Positions 52,838 to 64,000 of a stretch of DNA of 64,000 nucleotides are shown one piece after another. The DNA is taken from contig NZ_JALLIY010000007.1 in assembly GCF_023242315.1 (NCBI RefSeq), forward strand, positions 124,001 to 188,000, given 5' to 3'. The notes below the pieces were generated by a model. The model made no database searches and had not been told where the DNA came from. It saw only the letters and a program-made list of their open reading frames with translations. The position numbers and the translations under genes are program-made. Every line of letters begins with the position of its first letter. The first letter of the stretch is position 1. The DNA comes from Pseudomonas sp. MWU13-2105. Lineage in GTDB: Bacteria > Pseudomonadota > Gammaproteobacteria > Pseudomonadales > Pseudomonadaceae.

Positions 52838-53559
52838 TGCTGCATGAGCTGGAGTCGCCCGTGATTGCCCAGGACGATTCGGAAACCTTGTCCGAGAACG
52901 TCTTCCGGCGCATTCAGGCCGCGATCGTCAAAGGTGAGATCGCCCCCGGCAGCAAGATTTCCGAGCCGGAACTGGCGCGTACCTACGGCATCAGCCGCGG
53001 CCCGCTGCGCGAGGCCATTCACCGCCTGGAAGGCCAGCGCCTACTGGTGCGCGTCCCCCATGTCGGGGCGCGGGTGGTGTCCCTCAGCCAGGCCGAGCTG
53101 ATCGAACTCTACGAGATCCGCGAGTCCCTCGAAGGCATGGCCTGTCGCTTGGCGGCCGAGCGCATGACCGCCGAGGAAATCGAGGAGTTGCGACAGGTTC
53201 TCAATACCCACGAGCGTGACGCGGCGTTCCAGGCCGGGGTCGGCTACTACCAGCAGGAAGGCGATTTCGACTTCCACTACCGGATCATCCAGGGCGCCGG
53301 CAACCGCACCCTGACCCAGATGCTCTGCGGCGAGCTGTACCAGTTGGTGCGCATGTACCGCATCCAGTTTTCCGTTACCCCCAATCGGCCACGCCAGGCG
53401 TTCGCCGAACACCACCGGATTCTCGATGCCATCGCCGATCGCGATGGCGAATTGGCCGAACTGCTGATGCGCCGTCATATCGGCGCGTCGAAACGCAATA
53501 TCGCGCGTCATTATCAGGACGCCGTCCAACCGACAGCTACGAAGCGAGGTGAGTCATGA
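52837..53559 (+). CDS. GntR-family (FCD) regulator of the propionate operon
   Basis: A 240-residue transcription factor. The winged helix-turn-helix is [20 protein letters not shown] followed by [18 protein letters not shown], and the C-terminal FCD domain contains [14 protein letters not shown] and [17 protein letters not shown]. The prpB gene overlaps its end by 4 bp, so it is first in the prpBCD-acnD-prpF unit, as in P. aeruginosa (from memory). Its ligand is probably a methylcitrate-cycle intermediate. Start ATG 52837 lacks a good ribosome-binding site; ATG 52843 is an alternative. Confidence 0.93.
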   Translation: MLHELESPVIAQDDSETLSENVFRRIQAAIVKGEIAPGSKISEPELARTYGISRGPLREAIHRLEGQRLLVRVPHVGARVVSLSQAELIELYEIRESLEGMACRLAAERMTAEEIEELRQVLNTHERDAAFQAGVGYYQQEGDFDFHYRIIQGAGNRTLTQMLCGELYQLVRMYRIQFSVTPNRPRQAFAEHHRILDAIADRDGELAELLMRRHIGASKRNIARHYQDAVQPTATKRGES

Positions 53560-54455
53560 GTCAGGGTTCCAACAAGAGCACGCCCGGTCAGCGTTTCCGC
53601 GATGCGGTCGCCAGCGAACATCCCTTGCAGGTGGTCGGCACGATCAACGCCAACCACGCCTTGCTGGCCAAGCGCGCCGGCTTCAAGGCCATCTACCTGT
53701 CCGGTGGCGGTGTCGCGGCAGGCTCCCTGGGGGTGCCGGACCTGGGCATCACCGGCCTGGATGACGTGCTCACCGACGTGCGGCGGATCACCGATGTCTG
53801 CGACCTGCCGCTGTTGGTGGATGTCGACACCGGCTTCGGCGCTTCCGCATTCAACGTCGCGCGCACGGTCAAGTCGATGATCAAGTTCGGCGCGGCGGCG
53901 ATCCATATCGAGGACCAGGTCGGCGCCAAGCGTTGCGGCCACCGTCCGAACAAGGAAATCGTCACCCTGCAGGAAATGGTCGACCGCATCAAGGCGGCGG
54001 TGGATGCCCGCACCGACGACAGCTTCGTGATCATGGCGCGCACCGATGCCCTGGCCGTGGAAGGCCTGGAGTCGGCCCTGGAACGTGCCGCCGCGTGCAT
54101 CGAGGCCGGCGCCGACATGGTCTTTCCGGAAGCCATCACCGAATTGGAGATGTACAAGCTGTTCGCCAGCCGGGTGAAGGCGCCGATCCTGGCCAATATC
54201 ACCGAGTTCGGGGCGACGCCGCTGTTCACCGTCGACCAGTTGAAGGCTGCCGATGTGGCCCTGGTGCTGTACCCGCTGTCGGCGTTCCGCGCGATGAACA
54301 AGGCCGCGGAAAACGTCTACACCGCGATTCGTCGCGACGGTACTCAGCAGAACGTGATCGACACCATGCAGACCCGCATGGAGCTTTACGATCGCATCGA
54401 CTATCACACCTTCGAGCAGAAGCTCGATGCGTTGTTTGCGCAGAAGAAGGGCTGA
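53556..54455 (+). CDS. prpB: 2-methylisocitrate lyase PrpB
   Basis: A 299-residue enzyme of the isocitrate lyase superfamily; it splits 2-methylisocitrate into pyruvate and succinate, the last step of the methylcitrate cycle. The catalytic motif is in [14 protein letters not shown] with Cys127 in [21 protein letters not shown] and [12 protein letters not shown] hold substrate and Mg binding residues, and [12 protein letters not shown] is also conserved. The start overlaps the regulator stop (ATGA). Length fits the family (about 295). Confidence 0.97.
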   Translation: MSQGSNKSTPGQRFRDAVASEHPLQVVGTINANHALLAKRAGFKAIYLSGGGVAAGSLGVPDLGITGLDDVLTDVRRITDVCDLPLLVDVDTGFGASAFNVARTVKSMIKFGAAAIHIEDQVGAKRCGHRPNKEIVTLQEMVDRIKAAVDARTDDSFVIMARTDALAVEGLESALERAAACIEAGADMVFPEAITELEMYKLFASRVKAPILANITEFGATPLFTVDQLKAADVALVLYPLSAFRAMNKAAENVYTAIRRDGTQQNVIDTMQTRMELYDRIDYHTFEQKLDALFAQKKG

Positions 54456-54466
54456 TCGTTTTTTTT

Positions 54467-54556
54467 GTGGGAGCGGAGCTTGTCGGATCGCCGCACCGCC
54501 GCGAAGGGGCCCTGAGAGCGCCCAAAAGCTTCGCGGGCAAGCTCCGCTCCCACGGT
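54467..54556. repeat. REP pair with disrupted left arm
   Basis: Left arm TGTGGGAGCGGAGCTTGTCG (from 54466) is interrupted at its core (GATCGCCGCACCGCC inserted before GCGAAGGGG), and the right arm GCTTCGCGGGCAAGCTCCGC then TCCCACGG (54528-54555) is intact. It lies between prpB and prpC inside the operon. Confidence 0.75.
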
Positions 54557-54636
54557 TTGGGTGTGCACCCTCTTGAGGCGAACGCCCATTGATTGAATTG
54601 CCGAGTCCCTGACAACATCAAGAATTGGAGAGAGCA

Positions 54637-55764
54637 ATGGCTGAAGCAAAAGTACTGAGCGGTGCCGGCCTGCGTGGTCAGGTCGCCGGGCAAACCGCCT
54701 TGTCCACCGTCGGCCAGGCCGGCGCCGGCCTGACCTACCGTGGCTACGACGTGCGGGAACTGGCCGCCGAGGCGCGTTTCGAAGAAGTCGCCTACCTGCT
54801 GTTATACGGCGAACTGCCGACTGCCACCGAACTGGCGGCCTACATGGGCAAGCTGCGGACCCTGCGTGACCTGCCCCAGGCCCTGAAGGAAGTGCTCGAG
54901 CGGATTCCCGCCGATGCCCATCCGATGGATGTGATGCGCACCGGCTGTTCCTTCCTCGGTAATATCGAACCCGAAGGCGATTTCTCCCGCCAGCACGAAG
55001 CCACCGACCGCCTGCTGGCCGCGTTCCCGGCGATCATGTGCTACTGGTATCGCTTCAGCCACGAAGGCCAGCGCATCGACTGCGTCACCGACGAGGCCTC
55101 CATCGGTGGGCACTTCCTGCACCTGCTGCATGGCAAGGCGCCGAGCGAGCTGCACCGCAAGGTCATGGACGTGTCGCTGATCCTCTACGCGGAGCACGAG
55201 TTCAACGCCTCGACCTTCACCGCACGGGTCTGTGCCTCGACTCTGTCCGACCTGTTCTCCTGCATCACCGCGGCCATCGGTTCCCTGCGCGGCCCGTTGC
55301 ACGGTGGCGCCAACGAGGCGGCGATGGAAATGATCGAGCGTTTCAGCTCGCCGCAGGAAGCCGTCGAAGGCACTCTCGGCATGCTGGCGCGCAAGGACAA
55401 GATCATGGGCTTCGGCCATGCGATCTACAAAGACAACGACCCGCGCAATGAAGTGATCAAGGGCTGGTCGAAGAAGCTTGCCGATGAAGTCGGTGACAGC
55501 GTGCTGTTCCCGGTCTCCGAAGCCATCGACAAAACCATGTGGGAGCAGAAGAAGCTCTTCCCCAACGCCGACTTCTACCATGCCTCGGCATACCACTTCA
55601 TGGGCATCCCGACCAAGCTGTTCACGCCGATTTTCGTCTGTTCGCGCCTGACCGGCTGGGCCGCCCACGTGTTCGAGCAGCGTGGCAACAACCGCATCAT
55701 CCGTCCGAGCGCCGAGTACATCGGCGTCGAGCAGCGCAAGTTCGTGCCAATCGAACGTCGCTGA
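54637..55764 (+). CDS. prpC: 2-methylcitrate synthase PrpC
   Basis: A 375-residue citrate-synthase-family enzyme condensing propionyl-CoA with oxaloacetate. Motifs: SGAGLRGQVAGQTALSTVGQ, AGLTYRGYDVRELA, AEHEFNASTFTARV (His), RGPLHGGANEAAMEMI (His) and KIMGFGHAIYKDNDPRNEVI (His), RPSAEYIG near the end. This shorter type with the AGLTYRGYD start separates PrpC from GltA. ATG 54637 has GGAGAG upstream. A REP pair precedes it within the operon. Confidence 0.97.
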   Translation: MAEAKVLSGAGLRGQVAGQTALSTVGQAGAGLTYRGYDVRELAAEARFEEVAYLLLYGELPTATELAAYMGKLRTLRDLPQALKEVLERIPADAHPMDVMRTGCSFLGNIEPEGDFSRQHEATDRLLAAFPAIMCYWYRFSHEGQRIDCVTDEASIGGHFLHLLHGKAPSELHRKVMDVSLILYAEHEFNASTFTARVCASTLSDLFSCITAAIGSLRGPLHGGANEAAMEMIERFSSPQEAVEGTLGMLARKDKIMGFGHAIYKDNDPRNEVIKGWSKKLADEVGDSVLFPVSEAIDKTMWEQKKLFPNADFYHASAYHFMGIPTKLFTPIFVCSRLTGWAAHVFEQRGNNRIIRPSAEYIGVEQRKFVPIERR

Positions 55765-55820
55765 ATACCGGCTGTAGGAGCTGCGTCCACTCTTGAATCT
55801 ACCGTGACCGAGTCCTGACG

Positions 55821-58415
55821 ATGAACACTGAATACCGCAAATCGCTACCCGGCAGCCGCCTGGATTTCTTCGACGCCCGCGCGGCAGTCGATGCCATCCA
55901 GTCCGGCGCCTACGCAACCCTGCCTTACACCTCGCGGGTGCTCGCCGAGAACCTGGTGCGGCGCTGCGATCCGGCGACGCTGACTGATTCCCTGAAGCAA
56001 TTGATCGAGCGCAAGCGCGATCTGGACTTCCCCTGGTTCCCGGCCCGGGTGGTCTGCCATGACATTCTCGGCCAGACCGCCCTGGTCGACCTGGCCGGCC
56101 TGCGCGATGCCATCGCTTCCCAGGGCGGCGATCCGGCCCAGGTCAACCCGGTGGTACCGACCCAATTGATCGTCGACCACTCGCTGGCCGTGGAATGCGG
56201 CGGCTTCGACCCGGACGCCTTTACCAAGAACCGCGCCATTGAAGACCGTCGCAATGAAGACCGTTTCCATTTCATCGACTGGACCAAGAAGGCCTTCAAG
56301 AACGTCGATGTGATTCCACCGGGCAATGGCATCATGCACCAGATCAACCTGGAGAAAATGTCCCCGGTGATCCAGGCGCGGGACGGCGTGGCTTTCCCTG
56401 ATACCTGTGTCGGCACCGACAGCCACACGCCCCACGTCGATGCCCTGGGGGTTATCGCCATCGGTGTCGGCGGCCTCGAAGCCGAGAGTGTGATGCTCGG
56501 TCGTGCGTCCTGGATGCGCCTGCCGGAAAGCGTCGGCGTCGAATTGACCGGCAAGCTGCAACCGGGCATCACCGCCACCGACATGGTGCTGGCGCTGACC
56601 GAGTTCCTGCGTCAGCAGAAAGTAGTCGGTGCCTGGCTGGAGTTCTTTGGCGAAGGCGCCTCGGCCCTGACCCTGGGCGATCGCGCGACCATTTCCAACA
56701 TGGCCCCGGAGTACGGGGCCACGGCGGCGATGTTCTATATCGACCAGCAGACCATCGATTACCTGAAACTCACCGGGCGTGAGGACGAGCAGGTCAAGCT
56801 GGTGGAAACCTATGCCAAGCAGACCGGCCTGTGGGCCGACAGCCTCAAGGGCGCGCAGTACGAGCGCGGCTTGCGGTTCGACCTGTCCTCGGTGGTGCGC
56901 AACATGGCCGGCCCGAGCAACCCGCATGCACGGGTCGCCACCAGCGACCTGACGGCCAAGGGCATTGCCGGCCAGTGGGACGACGTGCCGGGGCAGATGC
57001 CCGACGGCGCGGTGATCATTGCCGCCATCACCAGTTGCACCAACACCAGCAACCCGCGCAACGTCATCGCCGCCGGCCTGATCGCGCGCAATGCCAACAA
57101 GCTCGGCCTGACCCGCAAGCCGTGGGTCAAGTCGTCCCTGGCGCCGGGCTCCAAGACCGTGGCGCTGTACCTCGACGAAGCCGGGCTGACCAAGGAGCTG
57201 GAGCAACTGGGCTTTGGCGTCGTGGCCTTTGCCTGTACCACCTGCAACGGCATGTCCGGTGCGCTGGACCCGGCGATCCAGCAGGAAATCATCGACCGTG
57301 ACCTCTATGCCACGGCCGTGCTGTCCGGTAACCGCAACTTCGACGGACGCATCCATCCCTACGCCAAGCAGGCTTTCCTTGCTTCGCCGCCGCTGGTGGT
57401 GGCCTACGCGATCGCCGGGACCATCCGTTTCGATATCGAGAAGGACGTGCTCGGCCTGGATGCCGACGGCAAGGAAATCCGCCTCAAGGACATCTGGCCG
57501 AGCGACGCGGAAATCGACGCGGTGGTCAAGGCATCGGTGAAGCCGGAGCAGTTCCGCAAGGTCTATATCCCGATGTTCGCCATCCATGCGGACACCGGCC
57601 CCAAGGTCACCCCGCTGTACGACTGGCGGCCGATGAGCACCTACATCCGCCGTCCGCCGTACTGGGAAGGCGCCCTGGCCGGCGCGCGGCCGCTCAAGGG
57701 CATGCGCCCGCTGGCGGTGCTGCCGGACAACATCACCACCGATCACCTGTCGCCGTCGAACGCCATCATGCTCGACAGCGCGGCCGGTGAGTACCTGGCG
57801 AAAATGGGCCTGCCGGAAGAGGACTTCAACTCCTACGCGACCCATCGCGGTGACCACCTCACCGCGCAACGCGCCACCTTCGCCAACCCGAAACTGTTCA
57901 ACGAAATGGTCGTGGAAGGCGGTAAGGTCAAGCAGGGCTCCCTGGCGCGGGTCGAGCCGGAAGGCCAGGTCATGCGCATGTGGGAAGCCATTGAAACCTA
58001 CATGGAGCGCAAGCAGCCGTTGATCATCATTGCCGGTGCCGACTACGGCCAGGGCTCGTCCCGTGACTGGGCGGCCAAGGGCGTGCGCCTGGCCGGGGTC
58101 GAGGCGATCGCCGCCGAAGGTTTCGAGCGTATCCATCGCACCAACCTGGTGGGCATGGGTGTGTTGCCGCTGGAGTTCAAGCCAGGGACCGATCGCAAGA
58201 CCCTCGGCATCGACGGCACCGAGACTTTCGATGTGATCGGCGCGCGTACCCCCCGTAACACCTTGACCCTGGTCATCAATCGGCACAACGGTGAGCGTAT
58301 CGAAGTGCCGGTGACCTGCCGACTCGACACCGCCGAGGAAGTCTCGATCTACGAGGCTGGCGGTGTCTTGCAGCGGTTTGCCCAGGACTTCCTGCAATCC
58401 GCCACAGCGGGTTGA
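55821..58415 (+). CDS. acnD: Fe/S-dependent 2-methylisocitrate dehydratase AcnD
   Basis: An 864-residue aconitase-family protein dehydrating 2-methylcitrate in the methylcitrate cycle. The three [4Fe-4S] cysteines are visible: Cys406 in AITSCTNTSNP, and Cys472 and Cys475 in CTTCNGMSG. Active-site motifs CVGTDSHTPHVD, LPDNITTDHLSPSNAIM and GADYGQGSSRDWAAKG are intact. Its product depends on PrpF, encoded next, in systems of this type. The gene starts 56 bp after prpC. Confidence 0.97.
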   Translation: MNTEYRKSLPGSRLDFFDARAAVDAIQSGAYATLPYTSRVLAENLVRRCDPATLTDSLKQLIERKRDLDFPWFPARVVCHDILGQTALVDLAGLRDAIASQGGDPAQVNPVVPTQLIVDHSLAVECGGFDPDAFTKNRAIEDRRNEDRFHFIDWTKKAFKNVDVIPPGNGIMHQINLEKMSPVIQARDGVAFPDTCVGTDSHTPHVDALGVIAIGVGGLEAESVMLGRASWMRLPESVGVELTGKLQPGITATDMVLALTEFLRQQKVVGAWLEFFGEGASALTLGDRATISNMAPEYGATAAMFYIDQQTIDYLKLTGREDEQVKLVETYAKQTGLWADSLKGAQYERGLRFDLSSVVRNMAGPSNPHARVATSDLTAKGIAGQWDDVPGQMPDGAVIIAAITSCTNTSNPRNVIAAGLIARNANKLGLTRKPWVKSSLAPGSKTVALYLDEAGLTKELEQLGFGVVAFACTTCNGMSGALDPAIQQEIIDRDLYATAVLSGNRNFDGRIHPYAKQAFLASPPLVVAYAIAGTIRFDIEKDVLGLDADGKEIRLKDIWPSDAEIDAVVKASVKPEQFRKVYIPMFAIHADTGPKVTPLYDWRPMSTYIRRPPYWEGALAGARPLKGMRPLAVLPDNITTDHLSPSNAIMLDSAAGEYLAKMGLPEEDFNSYATHRGDHLTAQRATFANPKLFNEMVVEGGKVKQGSLARVEPEGQVMRMWEAIETYMERKQPLIIIAGADYGQGSSRDWAAKGVRLAGVEAIAAEGFERIHRTNLVGMGVLPLEFKPGTDRKTLGIDGTETFDVIGARTPRNTLTLVINRHNGERIEVPVTCRLDTAEEVSIYEAGGVLQRFAQDFLQSATAG

Positions 58416-58500
58416 GGACGGCGCCGGGGCGGTGACCGAAGCCCCGGCCTTGTTCATCAGAAGCCGGTCTGCCAGTGCTTGAGGCGCACGATTCAGCGTC

Positions 58501-58527
58501 GTCATCGCCAGCAAACCGGCTCCTACC
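58501..58527. repeat. Degenerate single REP arm between acnD and prpF
   Basis: GTCATCGCCAGCAAACCGGC followed by TCCTACC matches the REP right arm with one mismatch; no clear left arm is present. Confidence 0.6.
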
Positions 58528-58580
58528 CATTCGTGTCTCGCCGCGAAATACCATCGCGCCCAGACCTTGCAGGAGATTTC

Positions 58581-59765
58581 ATGGCTCACGCAGCGCAAAT
58601 CAAGATACCCGCCACCTATATGCGTGGCGGTACCAGCAAAGGGGTGTTCTTCAACCTCAACGACCTGCCCGAGGCGGCGCAACTGCCCGGCGCGGCGCGG
58701 GACGCGTTGTTGTTGCGGGTGATCGGCAGCCCCGATCCCTATGAGAAGCAGATCGACGGCATGGGTGGGGCGACCTCCAGCACCAGCAAGACGGTGATCC
58801 TGTCCAAGAGCATCAAGGCCGATCACGACGTCGACTACCTGTTCGGCCAGGTCTCCATCGACAAGCCGTTTATCGACTGGAGTGGCAACTGCGGCAATCT
58901 GTCGGCGGCGGTCGGTTCGTTCGCCATCAGCGCCGGCCTGGTGGATGCCGGGCGGATCCCGCGCAATGGCGTGGCGGTGGTGCGTATCTGGCAGGTGAAT
59001 ATCGGCAAGACCATCATCGCCCATGTGCCGATCACCGAAGGTCAGGTGCAGGAAACCGGTGACTTCGAACTCGACGGCGTGACCTTTCCGGCCGCCGAAG
59101 TGCAGCTGGAGTTCATGGACCCCGCCGCTGAAGAAGAGGGCGCCGGCGGTTCGATGTTTCCCACCGGCAATCTGGTGGACGACCTGGAAGTCCCTGGCGT
59201 GGGCACCTTCAAGGCGACCCTGATCAATGCCGGGATCCCGACGATTTTCGTCAATGCGGCGGATATTGGCTATACCGGTACCGAGTTGCAGGGGGATATC
59301 AACAGCGATCCCAAGGCCCTGGCGATGTTCGAGACGATCCGCGCCTACGGTGCGGTGCGCATGGGCCTGATCCAGCGTATCGACGAGGCGGCCACGCGGC
59401 AGCACACGCCGAAGGTGGCGTTTGTCGCGGCCCCGGCGAGCTACACTGCGTCGAGCGGCAAGCCAGTGGCGGCGGCCGATCTGGACCTGCTGGTGCGGGC
59501 CTTGTCCATGGGCAAGCTGCACCACGCGATGATGGGCACGGCGGCGGTGGCCATCGGCACGGCGGCGGCGATCCCCGGCACCCTGGTGAACCTGGCGGCG
59601 GGTGGCGGCGCGCGCAGTGCGGTGCGTTTCGGCCATCCGTCGGGGGCCTTGCGGGTCGGTGCCGAAGCCACCCAGGTCAATGGTGAGTGGACCGTGGTCA
59701 AGGCCATCATGAGTCGCAGTGCGCGGGTGCTGATGGAAGGTTGGGTACGCATACCAGGGGAGTGA
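58581..59765 (+). CDS. prpF: AcnD-accessory protein PrpF
   Basis: A 394-residue protein of the diaminopimelate-epimerase-like fold. Signatures: [20 protein letters not shown] at the N-terminus, [39 protein letters not shown] and [19 protein letters not shown]. PrpF isomerises the product of AcnD (trans- to cis-2-methylaconitate), so that AcnD plus PrpF replace PrpD. The start at ATG 58581 has AGGAGATTTC directly upstream; the open frame extends to 58479 but has no good start there. It ends 7 bp before prpD. Confidence 0.95.
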   Translation: MAHAAQIKIPATYMRGGTSKGVFFNLNDLPEAAQLPGAARDALLLRVIGSPDPYEKQIDGMGGATSSTSKTVILSKSIKADHDVDYLFGQVSIDKPFIDWSGNCGNLSAAVGSFAISAGLVDAGRIPRNGVAVVRIWQVNIGKTIIAHVPITEGQVQETGDFELDGVTFPAAEVQLEFMDPAAEEEGAGGSMFPTGNLVDDLEVPGVGTFKATLINAGIPTIFVNAADIGYTGTELQGDINSDPKALAMFETIRAYGAVRMGLIQRIDEAATRQHTPKVAFVAAPASYTASSGKPVAAADLDLLVRALSMGKLHHAMMGTAAVAIGTAAAIPGTLVNLAAGGGARSAVRFGHPSGALRVGAEATQVNGEWTVVKAIMSRSARVLMEGWVRIPGE

Positions 59766-59772
59766 AGCGAGG

Positions 59773-61257
59773 ATGAGCGCCAACGTCGATCTGAATGAGC
59801 GTCCTGATTACGACCAGGTCCTGCAGGACATTGCCGACTATGTGCTCGATTACCGAATCGAGTCCCCGGAGGCGTTGGACACTGCTCGTCATTGCCTGAT
59901 GGACACCCTCGGCTGCGGCCTGTTGGCGCTACGTTTTCCCGAGTGCACCAAGCATCTGGGACCGCTGGTGGAGGGCACCGTGGTGCCGTTCGGTGCCCGG
60001 GTGCCGGGCACGAGCTTTCGCCTCGACCCGGTCAAGGCGGCCTGGGATATCGGCTGCCTCGTTCGTTGGCTCGACTACAACGACACCTGGTTGGCTGCCG
60101 AGTGGGGTCACCCCTCGGATAACCTCGGCGCAATTCTTGCGGTGGCCGACCATCTGTCGCAGAAGCAGGTGGCCAACGGCGAGCCTGCGTTGACCGTGCG
60201 CACGGTGCTGGAAGCGATGATCGTGGCCCACGAGATTCAAGGCGTGATCGCGCTGGAGAACTCCTTCAATCGGGTCGGTCTTGACCATGTGCTGCTGGTG
60301 AAAGTCGCCTCTACCGCGGTCACCGCCAAACTGATGGGGGCCAACCGTGAGCAACTGCTGGCGGCGCTGTCCCATGCGTTTGTCGATGGCCAGGCATTGC
60401 GCACCTATCGCCACGCGCCGAATGCCGGCTCGCGCAAATCCTGGGCGGCGGGCGATGCCAGCAGTCGTGGCGTGCGCCTGGCGGATATCGCCCTGCGCGG
60501 CGAAATGGGCATTCCCGGGGTGTTGAGTGCGGCGCAATGGGGCTTCTACGACGTGCTGTTCAGTCACACCAACAAGGATCTGGCGCTCAAGCCCGCGGAC
60601 AAGCGCGTTTTCCGTCTTTCCCAGGCGTACGGCAGCTACGTCATGGAAAACGTGTTGTTCAAGATCAGCTTTCCGGCCGAGTTCCATGCCCAGACAGCCT
60701 GCGAGGCGGCGGTGATCTTGCATCCACAGGTCAGAAACCGCCTGGGCCAGATCGATCGGATCGTGATTACCACCCACGAATCGGCGATCCGCATCATTTC
60801 CAAGGTCGGCAAGCTGGCCAACGCCGCCGACCGCGACCACTGCCTGCAGTACATGACGGCGGTGCCGCTGGCTTTCGGCGACCTGGTGGCCGAGCACTAC
60901 GAGGACGGGTTCCACGCGTCCCATCCGATCATCGATGTGTTGCGCGAGAAGATGGTGATCGTCGAGGAGCCGCGCTATACCCGTGAATACCTGGAGGCCG
61001 ACAAGCGTTCGATTGCCAATGCCGTGCAGGTGTTCTTCAAGGACGGCACGAGTACCGAGCGGGTGGCGGTTGAATACCCGATCGGCCATCGGCGTCGCCG
61101 GGCCGAGGGCATTCCGTTGCTGGAGGACAAGTTCAAGGCCAACCTGGCGACACGCTTCACCGCTCAGCGCAGCGCCGGGATCCTCGCCCTGTGCAAGGAT
61201 CCGGCGCGCCTGGAGGCGACGCCGGTGCATCGGTTTGTGGATTTGTTGGTGATCTAG
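59773..61257 (+). CDS. prpD: 2-methylcitrate dehydratase PrpD
   Basis: A 494-residue cofactor-independent dehydratase of the MmgE/PrpD family. Conserved elements: [60 protein letters not shown] and [16 protein letters not shown] segments. It provides a second route to the same reaction as AcnD+PrpF, so the operon has redundant dehydratases, which P. aeruginosa also shows (from memory). It closes the prp operon; ppsR converges on it 62 bp downstream. Confidence 0.97.
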   Translation: MSANVDLNERPDYDQVLQDIADYVLDYRIESPEALDTARHCLMDTLGCGLLALRFPECTKHLGPLVEGTVVPFGARVPGTSFRLDPVKAAWDIGCLVRWLDYNDTWLAAEWGHPSDNLGAILAVADHLSQKQVANGEPALTVRTVLEAMIVAHEIQGVIALENSFNRVGLDHVLLVKVASTAVTAKLMGANREQLLAALSHAFVDGQALRTYRHAPNAGSRKSWAAGDASSRGVRLADIALRGEMGIPGVLSAAQWGFYDVLFSHTNKDLALKPADKRVFRLSQAYGSYVMENVLFKISFPAEFHAQTACEAAVILHPQVRNRLGQIDRIVITTHESAIRIISKVGKLANAADRDHCLQYMTAVPLAFGDLVAEHYEDGFHASHPIIDVLREKMVIVEEPRYTREYLEADKRSIANAVQVFFKDGTSTERVAVEYPIGHRRRRAEGIPLLEDKFKANLATRFTAQRSAGILALCKDPARLEATPVHRFVDLLVI

Positions 61258-61319
61258 CTGGTCTGCCCGCGAAGAGGCCGGTACGGCCCCCACAGCCGCC
61301 GAAGGTTTGCCCGGCAGAG

Positions 61320-62138
61320 TTACTTGAAGCGCCGCTCCACGCCTTTTTCGACGAGGATCTTCGCGGAAATCTCTTCCACCGAGAAATGCGTGGAGTTGAT
61401 ATGGGGGATGTTCTCGCGGCGGAACAGGTTTTCCACTTCGCGGACTTCGAATTCGCACTGGGCATAGCTGGAATAGCGGCTGTTGGGCTTGCGCTCGTTG
61501 CGGATCGCGGTGAGGCGGTCCGGGTCGATGGTCAGGCCGAACAGCTTGTGTTGGTGGGCGCGCAGGGCGGTCGGCAGTTGCAGGCGCTCCATGTCGTCCT
61601 CGGTCAGCGGGTAGTTGGCCGCGCGGATGCCGAATTGCATGGCCATGTACAGGCAGGTCGGGGTCTTGCCGCAGCGCGACACGCCCACCAGGATCAGGTC
61701 GGCCTTGTCGTAATAGTGGGTGCGGGCGCCGTCGTCGTTGTCCAGGGCGAAGTTCACCGCCTCGATGCGCTCCATGTAGTTGGAGCTGCCGCCGATGGAG
61801 TGGGACTTGCCCACCGAGTAGGATGAATGCTCGCTCAGTTCCTGTTCCAGCGGGGCGAGGAAGGTGGAAAAGATGTCGATCATGAAACCATTGGACGTGG
61901 CGAGGATCTCACGAATGTCCTGGTTGACGATGGTATCGAAGATGATCGGGCGAAATCCGTCCTTTTCGGCGGCGATATTGATTTGTTGTACCATGGCCCG
62001 GGCCTTGTCGACGTTGTCGATGTACGGACGGGTGAATTTGGCGAAGGTTACGTTTTCGAACTGCGCCAGCAGGCTTTGACCCAGGGTTTCGGCGGTGATG
62101 CCGGTACCATCGGAGATAAAGAAAGCAGATCGTTTCAT
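61320..62138 (-). CDS. ppsR: Phosphoenolpyruvate synthase regulatory protein PpsR (kinase/phosphorylase)
   Basis: A 272-residue bifunctional enzyme that phosphorylates (ADP-dependent) and dephosphorylates phosphoenolpyruvate synthase to switch it off and on. The N-terminus has [20 protein letters not shown] and the P-loop-like [20 protein letters not shown], both PF03618 signatures. The segment [20 protein letters not shown] is also conserved. It is divergent from its target gene ppsA with 180 bp between, the common arrangement in Gammaproteobacteria. Downstream it converges with prpD. Confidence 0.96.
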   Translation of the reverse strand: MKRSAFFISDGTGITAETLGQSLLAQFENVTFAKFTRPYIDNVDKARAMVQQINIAAEKDGFRPIIFDTIVNQDIREILATSNGFMIDIFSTFLAPLEQELSEHSSYSVGKSHSIGGSSNYMERIEAVNFALDNDDGARTHYYDKADLILVGVSRCGKTPTCLYMAMQFGIRAANYPLTEDDMERLQLPTALRAHQHKLFGLTIDPDRLTAIRNERKPNSRYSSYAQCEFEVREVENLFRRENIPHINSTHFSVEEISAKILVEKGVERRFK

Positions 62139-62318
62139 TTGCGCCTTGGGCCTTAAGCTGGTGACGATTCTTGGATATGATAGGCGCGGCTTGCCGGCCT
62201 TGAGTGGCCTGCATTCTCACTTATTTTCCAGGTCCAGGCCACATAGCGGATTCACCTGCCACAGAGCAGCCCGCTCCTGAGCTTTTCCAATACAGTTACA
62301 GTTAGTGGAGAGATCACC

Positions 62319-64000
<1,682 letters not shown>

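Noticed and set aside
55845..59783. A 1312-codon open frame on the minus strand opposite acnD and prpF
   Set aside because: It is the antisense shadow of GC-rich coding genes; composition (many His, Gln, Arg, Gly) is unlike a protein and no family motif is present.
61258..61310. Region after prpD considered as a REP
   Set aside because: Only a short TGCCCGCGAAGAGGCC fragment matches; no paired arm.

Overview
The window looks like a chromosomal segment of a Pseudomonas of the P. fluorescens complex. The evidence is the OprI lipoprotein gene, the typical Pseudomonas REP palindromes (core GGCTTGCCGGCGA/T and variants) in many intergenic gaps, GC-rich codon use throughout, and gene orders that match, from memory, two P. 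aeruginosa neighbourhoods (moxR-DUF58-tgpA to oprI; DAHP synthase to cysB-cysH-pabB-ppsR-ppsA). I see no rRNA, tRNA, insertion sequence, prophage or CRISPR array.

Layout. 1-2.6 kb: minus-strand TonB-dependent receptor followed by a cut-off ABC-type substrate-binding protein. 2.9-4.7 kb: gpsA, a DUF4389 membrane protein and sixA. 4.7-10.2 kb: a pentapeptide-repeat protein, a hotdog thioesterase, two overlapping alpha/beta hydrolases, a DUF4892 secreted protein and an AI-2E family exporter. 10.4-13.3 kb: a five-EF-hand protein and a histidine kinase/response regulator pair. 13.6-21.7 kb: the complete high-affinity potassium system kdpFABC-kdpDE, with REP pairs inside the cluster. 21.7-29.4 kb: patatin-like hydrolase, small lipoprotein, the MoxR/DUF58/transglutaminase operon, CHAD protein, acyl-CoA thioesterase, small membrane protein. 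29.4-35.3 kb: methyl-accepting chemotaxis protein, TatD, MltF-type lytic transglycosylase, DoxX protein, a short methyltransferase-like protein with a structured leader, GreB. 35.3-41.0 kb: large ABC permease plus ATPase, divergent tesA, small zinc-ribbon-like protein, L,D-transpeptidase, oprI. 41.7-49.4 kb: GNAT, DAHP synthase, PilZ protein and thioredoxin-like protein with overlapping start codons, ketopantoate-reductase-like protein, universal stress protein, cysB, cysH, pabB. 49.5-52.5 kb: a three-gene retropepsin / 7TM-transglutaminase-like / ATP-grasp operon. 52.8-61.3 kb: the 2-methylcitrate (propionate) operon with its GntR regulator, prpB, prpC, acnD, prpF and prpD. 61.3 kb to the end: ppsR and the divergent start of ppsA.

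How the genes work together. The methylcitrate cycle turns propionyl-CoA into pyruvate and succinate, and ppsA/ppsR next to it control pyruvate to phosphoenolpyruvate, so the right-hand end reads as a three-carbon metabolism block. KdpFABC imports potassium under control of KdpD/KdpE. cysB and cysH serve sulfate assimilation; DAHP synthase and PabB belong to chorismate and folate supply. Several genes act on the envelope (OprI, L,D-transpeptidase, MltF-type enzyme).

The best candidate for an under-described system is the retropepsin / 7TM-transglutaminase-like / ATP-grasp operon at 49.5-52.5 kb: a predicted periplasmic protease, an integral membrane protein with a periplasmic transglutaminase-like domain, and a cytoplasmic peptide-ligase-like enzyme encoded in one tight unit.
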